Below, in pieces: positions 1-7,414 of a stretch of DNA of 64,000 nucleotides; within the stretch, counting starts at the first letter, position 1; every line of letters begins with the position of its first letter. The position numbers and the translations under genes are program-made. The stretch is from Arcobacter sp. F155. Lineage in GTDB: Bacteria > Campylobacterota > Campylobacteria > Campylobacterales > Arcobacteraceae. The stretch lies in the NCBI RefSeq assembly GCF_004116455.1, contig NZ_PDJU01000004.1, positions 62,001 to 126,000 on the forward strand, in the 5' to 3' direction. The notes beneath the pieces were generated by a model. That model was not told where the DNA came from and made no database searches. It was given only the letters and a program-made list of their open reading frames with translations.

Positions 1-1026
1 TTCAAATAGTTCCCTTGCTTTTTCTTTATATCTTTTTTTATTGTAGTAGTTTGCTAAAACTAAAGTACCTTCATTTGAAGAGATAAGTCTGTTTTTTAAC
101 TCTAAATACTTATCTAAAGTATCTATACTTCTTCCATAGTTTTCAAGAAGTTTTATAGATGCCTCAATATGATTTAGTGAAGCTGCTTTTTGTAAGTACT
201 CTTGAGATTTTTCTTTATCTTTATTTAGTTTTTGTCTATAATGACCTTTATTATAGATTATAGATAAACTATAGTAAACATCAGCATTTTTGTCATCTAA
301 CTTTATATACTCATTATATAATCTTAATGCTTCTTGATATCTATACTTCTTTTTAAATAGCTCTGCTAGTTCAAGAATCTTTTCACTATCTTTAGAAGCA
401 ATAGTTTTTTCTATAAACTTTTCAACTTTTTCTTTAGCACTTGTTCTATACATTGTAGATTTAATATCTTGTAGCTGTAGTTTATATGGAAGGTCTGCAC
501 CTCTTTCTGCTAAATATGAGGCAATTTTTTCAGCTTGGTCTCTTTTATATTTATTCATATAAATTGTATAAAGCTTTTGCAACTGTTCAACTGATAGCTT
601 TTCAATAATTTCGCTTTCAATCTTTTGGGCTTCATATATTTTGTGATAACGTATATGATGTTTGATTAAAGATACTTTTGCATCAAGACTTCCTTTTTTT
701 GAAGCTTCATTTAAAAGTGTTAAGGCTTTTGTTTCTCCATCTAAAAACATATCACTATAGTCATAATATATATCACCAATAAGTGCTAGTTCTTTAGGGT
801 CTTTATTTTTGTCGATATTTTTATACCATTTATCAAAATATTTTAAACCTTCAATTGTTTGAGGAAAATCATAATATTTAGATAGTTCAAGCATGGCATT
901 TATATCACCATTGTTTGCTTTATTGATTAAAGTTTCTTTTGAATATTTACTACCATTTGGAAGATTGTTTGTTGCACAACCTGTTAAAAAGAGAAATACT
1001 AAAAGAGCAGACAATATTTGTTTCAT
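1..1026 (-). CDS. Sel1/TPR-like repeat lipoprotein, partial (C-terminus off the left edge)
   Basis: An open frame runs leftward from an ATG at 1026 through position 1 without a stop, giving 342 codons of an incomplete protein. The first 17 residues are a lipoprotein signal with a lipobox L-T-G-C (Cys17), so the mature protein should be lipid-anchored in the envelope. The rest is helical, with motifs such as N-G-D-I-N-A-M-L-E-L-S-K-Y-Y typical of Sel1/TPR solenoid repeats, which usually act as protein-binding scaffolds. It is transcribed divergently from the gene at 1146. The specific partner is unknown; AlgK-like secretion scaffolds are one related possibility, but nothing seen here proves it. 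Confidence 0.75.
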   Translation of the reverse strand, partial: MKQILSALLVFLFLTGCATNNLPNGSKYSKETLINKANNGDINAMLELSKYYDFPQTIEGLKYFDKWYKNIDKNKDPKELALIGDIYYDYSDMFLDGETKALTLLNEASKKGSLDAKVSLIKHHIRYHKIYEAQKIESEIIEKLSVEQLQKLYTIYMNKYKRDQAEKIASYLAERGADLPYKLQLQDIKSTMYRTSAKEKVEKFIEKTIASKDSEKILELAELFKKKYRYQEALRLYNEYIKLDDKNADVYYSLSIIYNKGHYRQKLNKDKEKSQEYLQKAASLNHIEASIKLLENYGRSIDTLDKYLELKNRLISSNEGTLVLANYYNKKRYKEKARELFE

Positions 1027-1145
1027 TTTTGCTCCTAGAATCATTTATAAATTATAATAAAGTTGCAATCTTATAAAAATAATCTTAATATAGATTTAAT
1101 AACAAAAATTATGGTTCATAAGTGGTTAAGAGATTTTAATGTAAT

Positions 1146-1526
1146 ATGATTAATAAAACATATAATTGGAACAAAATGATTTTTATAATTTTCTTTGGAA
1201 TTTTAGCCTTAATTTTCATTGGCTTAAACATTTATGACAATTCTAATTTACAAAAAATTGAAAATTATTACTTAAAGAAAAAATGCTTAAATGTCGTCTA
1301 CTCAAAGGGGGAATACAAGGGATTTTGTCAAGATTCCATAGTAAAAATACCTAACAGTTTTAGTCCAGATTTGCAAAAAGACAAGGAAATTGTAAAATTT
1401 AGTGAAATAAATGAAGTAAAAAAAGAAAATTTAATGATAATTATAAATAAAAATTATAAAATACGGTTTCAAAACAAAGAGAACCTCGAAAAATTTTATA
1501 ATGTAATAGAGGGAAGAAAAAAATAG
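1146..1526 (+). CDS. Small single-pass membrane protein of unknown function
   Basis: The 126-residue product has a short basic N-terminus, one hydrophobic segment at about residues 10-28 (I-F-I-I-F-F-G-I-L-A-L-I-F), and a Lys/Asn-rich remainder of about 95 residues, probably periplasmic. Two cysteines (near residues 47 and 61) could form a disulphide. The stop codon touches the ATG of the AAA+ ATPase at 1527, so the two are probably co-transcribed and may work together. No strong Shine-Dalgarno sequence precedes the ATG. I do not recognise the family. Confidence 0.6.
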   Translation: MINKTYNWNKMIFIIFFGILALIFIGLNIYDNSNLQKIENYYLKKKCLNVVYSKGEYKGFCQDSIVKIPNSFSPDLQKDKEIVKFSEINEVKKENLMIIINKNYKIRFQNKENLEKFYNVIEGRKK

Positions 1527-3257
1527 ATGAATGAGATAATAGAATTTATAAAGTCAAAAGATGTTGAGAAGTCAGCATTTTTTAAACAACTAAAATGCTC
1601 AAAAGAAGAAGCACAAATTTTACAATACATCACAAGACAATATATCCAAGGAAGAGATACTTCTATGGTAATAGATATTCTAAGTGAATTTTATGATGTA
1701 AAAACATACGAGCACTTAAATAAAATTCAATTAATCAAATCATTATTAGAGTTTGGATGGCTTGTTCAAAGTGGCTTTGACCAACTAAAACTTAGTGAGA
1801 TGTCACAATTAGAACTTTTAAACTCGATGATTACTCTATCTCCTGCATTTTTAAAACTTTTAGAAAAAGGTTCATTAGAGTTTGTTTTACCAGAAGTTAA
1901 AAAATATGAAGATCATTTAGAATATTTACAAGACCAGTTTTTTAGAATAGATTTAGCACAACAGTTAAATCTTGTAAAAAACAATTTTGATGAAAACTCA
2001 CCTAATATAAATAGATTAAGGTCAAAATTAACGCTTCTTGAAAATAGAATCAAAGAGAGAATAAAAGAGACTGATGGTTCTATTATGATGGAAGACTTCT
2101 TCAAGCAATATGCTTTAAATGAGCAAGAGCAACTATTGTTTTTAGCTCTTTTAAAAGAGGAGTATTCAGGTGGTGATGGAACTTTAAGAGATATGAACTC
2201 TTTAATCACGCTAATTTCAAGTGATGATTATGAGAAAATAAAATATAGGTCATTACTTGAAGAAGGTTCAAAACTTGTTTCAAGCTCATTAGTTGATTAT
2301 GATGAGGTTTTAACTCCATTTGGGGGAATAAATAGAAATTTCTATATTCCTGATGATATTTTATATAAAATTTCTCATCCAACAAAAAAGACAAGTAGAA
2401 GTACAAAAATGAAGCTTGACTCTTTGATAAAAGAGCAAGAGACATTTGAACTTATTACTACAAATAAAACTTTAGATGATGTTGTTTTAAATGACAAAAC
2501 AAGAGAAGTTTTAGATTCACTTTTAAAGCAAATGGATAAAAAAGTATTCAATAGACTTAAAGAGTGGGGAATAAAACATAAAAGAAATATTGAAGCAAGA
2601 ATTATCTTTTATGGATTTGCAGGAACAGGTAAAACTTTAACAGCACTTGCTTTTGCAAAGACTTTAAAAAGACAGGTTCTAAGTTTTGATTGTTCAAAAA
2701 TTCTTTCTATGTATGTTGGAGAGAGTGAAAAAAATGTTCGAGCAATATTTGACAAATATTATGAACTAAGGGATAAGAGTAAATCTGAGCCGATTTTATT
2801 ATTAAATGAGGCAGACCAATTTTTAAGTTCAAGAACAACTTCTAGTGCTAGTGGAAGTGAGAAAATGCATAATCAAATGCAAAATATTTTTTTAGAGCAA
2901 ATTGAAAGATTTGATGGAGTTTTAATAGCAACAACAAACCTTTTAGAGTCTTTAGATAAAGCATTTTCAAGAAGATTCAATTACAAAATAGAGTTTAAAA
3001 AACCAAACTATGAGCAAAGAGTAGAGTTATGGAAAAAGTTACTTCCAACAACTTTACCTTTAGATAAAGATTTTGATATTGAAGAGCTAGCTAAACATGA
3101 ATTAACGGGTGGTCAAATAGAGATGGTTATAAAAAATACTGCGTTTAAAATAGCAGTTGATGAGGAACCATTATTTACTAATAAATCTTTTGAAGAACAA
3201 ATCTCAAAAGAACTAAAAGGTAATTTTGACTCTGAAAATAAAGTCGGTTTTTTCTAA
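1527..3257 (+). CDS. AAA+ ATPase with unusual Walker B (N-E)
   Basis: This is a 576-residue protein. The first roughly 300 residues are helical and of unknown function; the C-terminal part is an AAA+ module. Visible motifs are Walker A G-F-A-G-T-G-K-T (363-370), a Walker B-like strand I-L-L-L-N-E-A-D (423-430), sensor 1 A-T-T-N (468-471) and an arginine-finger region S-R-R-F (481-484). The Walker B aspartate is replaced by Asn427 while the catalytic Glu428 is kept. As I recall, this N-E variant recurs in a bacterial subfamily related to FtsH/CDC48-type ATPases, so the protein is probably active. Its gene directly follows that of a small membrane protein. Substrate unknown. Confidence 0.8.
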   Translation: MNEIIEFIKSKDVEKSAFFKQLKCSKEEAQILQYITRQYIQGRDTSMVIDILSEFYDVKTYEHLNKIQLIKSLLEFGWLVQSGFDQLKLSEMSQLELLNSMITLSPAFLKLLEKGSLEFVLPEVKKYEDHLEYLQDQFFRIDLAQQLNLVKNNFDENSPNINRLRSKLTLLENRIKERIKETDGSIMMEDFFKQYALNEQEQLLFLALLKEEYSGGDGTLRDMNSLITLISSDDYEKIKYRSLLEEGSKLVSSSLVDYDEVLTPFGGINRNFYIPDDILYKISHPTKKTSRSTKMKLDSLIKEQETFELITTNKTLDDVVLNDKTREVLDSLLKQMDKKVFNRLKEWGIKHKRNIEARIIFYGFAGTGKTLTALAFAKTLKRQVLSFDCSKILSMYVGESEKNVRAIFDKYYELRDKSKSEPILLLNEADQFLSSRTTSSASGSEKMHNQMQNIFLEQIERFDGVLIATTNLLESLDKAFSRRFNYKIEFKKPNYEQRVELWKKLLPTTLPLDKDFDIEELAKHELTGGQIEMVIKNTAFKIAVDEEPLFTNKSFEEQISKELKGNFDSENKVGFF

Positions 3258-3283
3258 ACTAGACTTTATAAATAAAAATTAAC

Positions 3284-3289
3284 TATAAT
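3284..3289 (+). promoter_or_regulatory. Candidate -10 box for the nuo operon
   Basis: A TATAAT hexamer lies in the 124-base gap before nuoA, about 92 bases upstream of its ATG. The region is A/T-rich with no clear -35 box, as is usual for sigma-70 promoters in Campylobacterota. An AAGGA ribosome binding site sits at 3372-3376. The assignment rests on sequence only; other A/T-rich hexamers in the gap could serve. Confidence 0.35.
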
Positions 3290-3381
3290 TAATAACTAAA
3301 GAAAAAGTATTACTCAATCTTATAGATTAGAGAAAATTGAGAACAAGTTATTATAAAAACTAATAATTTTAAGGATAAAAC

Positions 3382-3771
3382 ATGACACATATGGAGTTTG
3401 CACATCCGTATTTTGGCGTTTTTGTTATGTTTGTTTTGAGTTTTGGTGTTTTCCTTACAGTAGTTTATATTGCAAGGGTTATTGGTAGAAAAATTGCAAG
3501 ATTGAATACTGAAAAACTAAAGACTACACTTTATGAGTGTGGACCAGAAGTTACAAAGCAACCAAGTAGTGTATCTGTACAGTTTTATTTAATGGCACTA
3601 CTTTTTATTTTATTTGATATTGAAATTATCTTTATGTTTCCATGGGCTATAAACTTTCAAGTTTTAGGGTGGTTTGGATTTGTTGAAATGATTTTATTTA
3701 TTTTATTACTTACAATCGGATTTATTTATGCATGGAGAAAAGGAGCTTTAGAATGGCACAGCATAAAGTAG
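3382..3771 (+). CDS. nuoA: NADH-quinone oxidoreductase-type complex I subunit A
   Basis: The 129-residue product has three membrane segments (about 10-32, 71-88 and 95-115). Between the first two lies the conserved loop with Y-E-C-G-P-E (about 53-58). In complex I this subunit sits where the membrane arm meets the peripheral arm and helps shape the quinone channel. It opens a 14-gene operon, has an AAGGA ribosome binding site six bases upstream, and overlaps nuoB by 19 bases, which suggests translational coupling. Length is normal for the family. Confidence 0.95.
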   Translation: MTHMEFAHPYFGVFVMFVLSFGVFLTVVYIARVIGRKIARLNTEKLKTTLYECGPEVTKQPSSVSVQFYLMALLFILFDIEIIFMFPWAINFQVLGWFGFVEMILFILLLTIGFIYAWRKGALEWHSIK

Positions 3772-4262
3772 ACTATTTTAAAGATGGTGGAGCTCCAATT
3801 GCATTAACTACAGTTGATAAGTTAGTAAATTGGGGTAGGTCAAACTCACTTTGGCCTTTAACATATGGATTAGCATGTTGTGCTATTGAGATGATGGCAA
3901 CTGGTGCTTCAAGATATGATTTTGATAGATTTGGAACAATTTTTAGAGCAAGTCCAAGACAAGCAGATGTTATTGTAATTGCGGGAACTCTTACAAAAAA
4001 ACACGCAGAGTTTATGAGAAGACTGTATGACCAAATGCCAGAACCAAAATGGGTTATCTCTATGGGGTCTTGTGCAAATACAGGTGGAATGTTTAACACT
4101 TACGCAACTGTTCAAGGGGCAGATAGAATTGTACCAGTTGATATTTATCTTCCAGGTTGTGCTCCTAGACCTGAGACTTTACAGTATGCACTTATGATGC
4201 TTCAAAAGAAAATTAGAAAAGAGTCTATTTTTAGAAAAATCAAGAAAAAGAGGCTTGTATAA
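3753..4262 (+). CDS. nuoB: Complex I subunit B (N2 cluster)
   Basis: This 169-residue subunit carries the N2 [4Fe-4S] cluster that hands electrons to quinone. The expected ligands are present: Cys42-Cys43 in G-L-A-C-C-A-I-E, Cys107 in M-G-S-C-A-N-T-G-G, and Cys136 in [10 protein letters not shown] chose the ATG at 3753 because AGGAG (3740-3744) lies at ideal spacing before it. An in-frame ATG at 3732 would add seven residues, lacks such a site and lies deeper inside nuoA. The C-terminus is strongly basic. The stop overlaps the nuoC start (TAATG). Confidence 0.95.
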   Translation: MAQHKVDYFKDGGAPIALTTVDKLVNWGRSNSLWPLTYGLACCAIEMMATGASRYDFDRFGTIFRASPRQADVIVIAGTLTKKHAEFMRRLYDQMPEPKWVISMGSCANTGGMFNTYATVQGADRIVPVDIYLPGCAPRPETLQYALMMLQKKIRKESIFRKIKKKRLV

Positions 4263-5071
4263 TGAGAAAATATACACCTAAAAATGATGTACAAAAGAAA
4301 TCATACTTTAGTGATAGATTCTATATTGCCCCTGAAACTTCAAAAAAAGAAGTAAGTAGTGATGAAATATATGCTTATGATATAGAGCTTTTAAGTAATA
4401 AGTTTGAGGTTTTAAATTCATATATTGAAATAGATGAGTTAGTGGTTTTTATAAAGGCTGAAGACAATGTAAATGTACTTACTTTTTTTAAAGAAGCTTT
4501 AGATTATGAGATGCTAATGGAACTTTCTGCAATTGATTATATTGCACAAAGAGGTGGCTTTGAGATTTTCTATGAAATGCTTTCATTAACAAAAAGAAAA
4601 AGAGTAAGAATTAAAACTTTCATCAAAGAAAAACAAGAACTAAACTCTGTTTATGAAGTATTTAAAATGGCAAACTGGTCTGAGAGGGAAATGTATGATA
4701 TGTACGGTGTAAGAGTTGTAAACCATCCGAACTTAAAAAGAATCATTATGCCTGATGATTGGTATGACCATCCATTAAGAAAAACATATCCTTTACAAGG
4801 TGATGAAGCTGCATCTTGGTATGAAGTTGACAAAATCTTTGGTAAAGAAGCAAGGGAAGAGATAGGGGCTGAAATAAGAGACTCAGCAGCTATTGATAGA
4901 TATGACACAAAAAGATTTTCAAGATTAGGGCATGAGGTTCCATATGGAGTTGATATCACAAATGGAAAAGAGCCAGAACACACACCTTTACAGTATCAAG
5001 AAGAGGGTGGAGTTCCTATTATCAAAAAATTTGATGAAAACAAAAGTGTTACACTTAAAAAAAGAAGATAA
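4262..5071 (+). CDS. nuoC: Complex I subunit C (30 kDa)
   Basis: The 269-residue product is the 30-kDa peripheral subunit, encoded separately from nuoD (in E. coli the two are fused). The family signature is clear in the middle: [12 protein letters not shown] (about 139-150), followed by [13 protein letters not shown] and H-P-L-R-K-T-Y-P-L. About 55 extra N-terminal residues precede the conserved domain. It overlaps nuoB by one base and lies 10 bases before nuoD. Confidence 0.93.
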   Translation: MRKYTPKNDVQKKSYFSDRFYIAPETSKKEVSSDEIYAYDIELLSNKFEVLNSYIEIDELVVFIKAEDNVNVLTFFKEALDYEMLMELSAIDYIAQRGGFEIFYEMLSLTKRKRVRIKTFIKEKQELNSVYEVFKMANWSEREMYDMYGVRVVNHPNLKRIIMPDDWYDHPLRKTYPLQGDEAASWYEVDKIFGKEAREEIGAEIRDSAAIDRYDTKRFSRLGHEVPYGVDITNGKEPEHTPLQYQEEGGVPIIKKFDENKSVTLKKRR

Positions 5072-5081
5072 GAGAAGATAA

Positions 5082-6311
5082 ATGCGACAAACAGCAAATA
5101 GATTAAAACCTTTCTTTGAAAATATTAACTTCGAGCGTGAAGATAATACTATGATGGTAAACTTTGGGCCTCAACACCCATCTGCCCATGGTCAAATGAG
5201 ACTTATGCTTGAACTTCAAGGTGAAGAGGTAGTAAAAGCAACACCTGGAATTGGATACCTTCATAGAGGTATGGAAAAGATGGGTGAGAATATGATTTAT
5301 AATGAATTCTTGCCTACAACAGACAGAATGGATTATATTGCCTCTACTTCAAATAACTATGGCTTTGCCCTTGCCGTTGAGAAGTTATTAGGAATTGAAG
5401 CCCCTAGACGTGCAGAAGTTATTAGAACTATGCTTTTAGAACTAAATAGAGTAATGTCTCACCTTTTTTGGCTTGCTACTCACGCACTTGACGTTGGAGC
5501 TATGTCAGTATTTTTATATGCCTTTAGAGAAAGAGAATACGCAATGGACCTTATAGAAGACTATTGTGGTGCAAGACTTACTCATAGTGCAGTTAGAATT
5601 GGTGGAGTTCCTTTAGATTTACCACAAAATTGGTGTGAAGACTTAGAAAAATTTATCACTAGCTTTGAAAAAGAGATTGATAGATATGAAGGATTACTTA
5701 CAGAAAATAGAATCTGGAAAATGAGACTTGAAAATGTAGGTGTGATAAATGAAGAACTTGCAAAATCTTGGGGATGTACGGGAATTGTTTTAAGAGCATC
5801 TGGTGTGAAATGGGATTTAAGAAAAGAGATGCCTTATGGCCTTTATCCAGAATTAGATTTTAACGTACCAATTGCAAGTACTGGTGATGCTTATGGAAGA
5901 TATAAATGTTATATCCAAGAGATGAGAGAATCAGCAAAGATTTTAAGACAATTAATTCCTATGTATAAAAGTAGTGAGAGTCAACTAATGGCCCATGCCC
6001 CTGAATATATCTCAGCACCTAAAGAAGATATTATGACTCAAAACTACTCTTTAATGCAACACTTTGTCCTTGTAACTCAAGGAATGAGGCCACCAAAGGG
6101 TGAAATTTATGTAGCAACTGAATCACCAAAGGGTGAATTAGGATATATGATAGTTAGTGATGGTAGCCCATATGCATATAAAATGAAATTAAGAGGACCA
6201 TCTTTTTGGCATACAGGAGTTTTAGAGGACTTGTTACCTGGACATCAATTAGCAGATGTTGTAACTATAATTGGTAACTTAAATGTTGTATTTGGTGAAA
6301 TAGACAGGTAA
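5082..6311 (+). CDS. nuoD: Complex I subunit D (49 kDa, quinone site)
   Basis: The 409-residue product matches the 49-kDa subunit, a relative of [NiFe]-hydrogenase large subunits that has lost the metal ligands and lines the quinone-binding cavity. The signature [11 protein letters not shown] (27-37) and the following G-Y-L-H-R-G-M-E-K (58-66) are intact, and the C-terminus ends in the usual V-F-G-E-I-D-R. In this lineage the quinone is expected to be menaquinone, in line with the futalosine-pathway gene mqnD at 26588. Operon position and length are normal. Confidence 0.96.
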   Translation: MRQTANRLKPFFENINFEREDNTMMVNFGPQHPSAHGQMRLMLELQGEEVVKATPGIGYLHRGMEKMGENMIYNEFLPTTDRMDYIASTSNNYGFALAVEKLLGIEAPRRAEVIRTMLLELNRVMSHLFWLATHALDVGAMSVFLYAFREREYAMDLIEDYCGARLTHSAVRIGGVPLDLPQNWCEDLEKFITSFEKEIDRYEGLLTENRIWKMRLENVGVINEELAKSWGCTGIVLRASGVKWDLRKEMPYGLYPELDFNVPIASTGDAYGRYKCYIQEMRESAKILRQLIPMYKSSESQLMAHAPEYISAPKEDIMTQNYSLMQHFVLVTQGMRPPKGEIYVATESPKGELGYMIVSDGSPYAYKMKLRGPSFWHTGVLEDLLPGHQLADVVTIIGNLNVVFGEIDR

Positions 6312-6321
6312 GGCAAAGGGT

Positions 6322-6603
6322 ATGAAAAGATTTGATTTAAGACCATTAAAAGAGAACTTTTATGACAGAATGTTAGAGCTTATGGATAAAGATATTTCAA
6401 AAGGTGAAAATGCAATTTTTCTTTTTGAAATAGGTGACTTCTCATGTGTTCAAAAAAGTGCTGATGTTATTAAAGATGCTGGATATACACTTATGAATTC
6501 AATTAAATTCAATGAAGTTGATTGGACTATTGTTGTAAAAAATGAGAAGCCTTTAGTTGAAGAAAAAGTAGAAGAGAATAAAGAAGAAGATAAAGAGGAC
6601 TAA
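6322..6603 (+). CDS. Small complex I accessory subunit replacing NuoE (Cj1575-like)
   Basis: The 93-residue protein sits exactly where nuoE should be but has only one cysteine (Cys42), so it cannot carry the [2Fe-2S] cluster of true NuoE. It has an alpha/beta-looking core (F-L-F-E-I-G-D-F; T-L-M-N-S-I-K-F-N-E-V-D-W-T-I-V-V) and a very acidic tail from about residue 78. In Campylobacter jejuni a similar small gene (Cj1575c) takes the place of nuoE, and that complex uses flavodoxin rather than NADH. Its stop overlaps the next start (TAATG), so the pair is translationally coupled. Exact role unknown. Confidence 0.8.
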   Translation: MKRFDLRPLKENFYDRMLELMDKDISKGENAIFLFEIGDFSCVQKSADVIKDAGYTLMNSIKFNEVDWTIVVKNEKPLVEEKVEENKEEDKED

Positions 6604-7412
6604 TGAATACTAAAATAGAAAAAATTTTAAATAGCGATTATATTATCTCATTTGGGTCGTTTTTAGCCCAAGATAATGAACAGGTTAAAGAAGCGATTAT
6701 AGAAACTATTGCACAAAAAAATGCAGAGTTTATCTATATGCATCCTATTGATAATGTTGATTTAAAAGTTTATTATTCACAGTTAATTAAGTATGAAGTA
6801 GGAAGTGAAGAGGGGATTGCTTCAATGTTACTTGATACTTTTGTAAATGATGCAAGTGAAAAAATCAAAGATTATCTAAATGATTTAGATATGGGATATA
6901 TCTCTGCTGAGAGTTCTGCTGGTGAAGAAGAGTTTGAAGAAGCATGTGAGAAAGCAGAAGATAAAACTTCAAAAGTTTTATTAGTGGGAAGAGATATTAC
7001 AACTCATGAAAGAGTAGGGAATATTGTAAAAATCTTAAGTGCTATAAATAAATACTCTGACTTAGATGTAATTTGCCTAGATGAAAAAACACAAGAGCAA
7101 GTTGAGTCTTGCAATGATGAAGATATTGAAGAAGTAGAAGAGTTAGACTCATATAATGGAACAGTGGTTTATTCTATTTTCGATGAGCAAGATTGCCAAA
7201 AATTAGTAGGAAGCCAATCTTTTGCAAGAATTGCTAAGGTTCAAGATAAAGATGAGGTTTATTTAAATTACAATGGTCAAAAGGTGAAAAAGCAGTTTAT
7301 TATAAATGATGACCTTTATGGGACAGTTGCATTATGTCCTATTTTAGATAGTAATATTAGCTTTTTAACTGAAAACTATAGATACAAACAAGTTAAGGTA
7401 GAGAAGGCTTAA
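6603..7412 (+). CDS. Complex I subunit replacing NuoF (Cj1574-like), related to the NuoG C-terminal domain
   Basis: The 269-residue protein occupies the place of nuoF but has no NADH-binding glycine loop, no FMN site and no C-x-x-C-x-x-C cluster motif. Instead it resembles the C-terminal half of the adjacent NuoG: N-S-D-Y-I-I-S-F-G-S-F-L-A-Q-D (10-24) parallels NuoG N-S-N-F-V-V-S-I-G-A-Y-L-K-S-D, and both continue with H-P-x-x-D and a long E-x-x-I helix. It is acidic around residues 100-125. In Campylobacter this position is held by Cj1574c and electrons enter from flavodoxin or ferredoxin. It is probably an electron-input or docking subunit (inference). Confidence 0.8.
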   Translation: MNTKIEKILNSDYIISFGSFLAQDNEQVKEAIIETIAQKNAEFIYMHPIDNVDLKVYYSQLIKYEVGSEEGIASMLLDTFVNDASEKIKDYLNDLDMGYISAESSAGEEEFEEACEKAEDKTSKVLLVGRDITTHERVGNIVKILSAINKYSDLDVICLDEKTQEQVESCNDEDIEEVEELDSYNGTVVYSIFDEQDCQKLVGSQSFARIAKVQDKDEVYLNYNGQKVKKQFIINDDLYGTVALCPILDSNISFLTENYRYKQVKVEKA

Positions 7413-7414
7413 TA

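Noticed and set aside
1913-2445. Antisense open frames over the AAA+ ATPase gene
   Set aside because: They show no family features or ribosome binding sites and are shadows of a clear gene.
3238-3269. 8-bp inverted repeat at the end of the AAA+ ATPase gene as terminator
   Set aside because: The loop is long (16 bases), the stem is A/T-rich and no U tract follows.
3732-3752. Upstream ATG extending NuoB by seven residues
   Set aside because: It lacks a ribosome binding site, while ATG 3753 has AGGAG at ideal spacing.
3773-4115. Antisense frames over nuoB
   Set aside because: Complementary to the conserved NuoB coding sequence, with no independent support.
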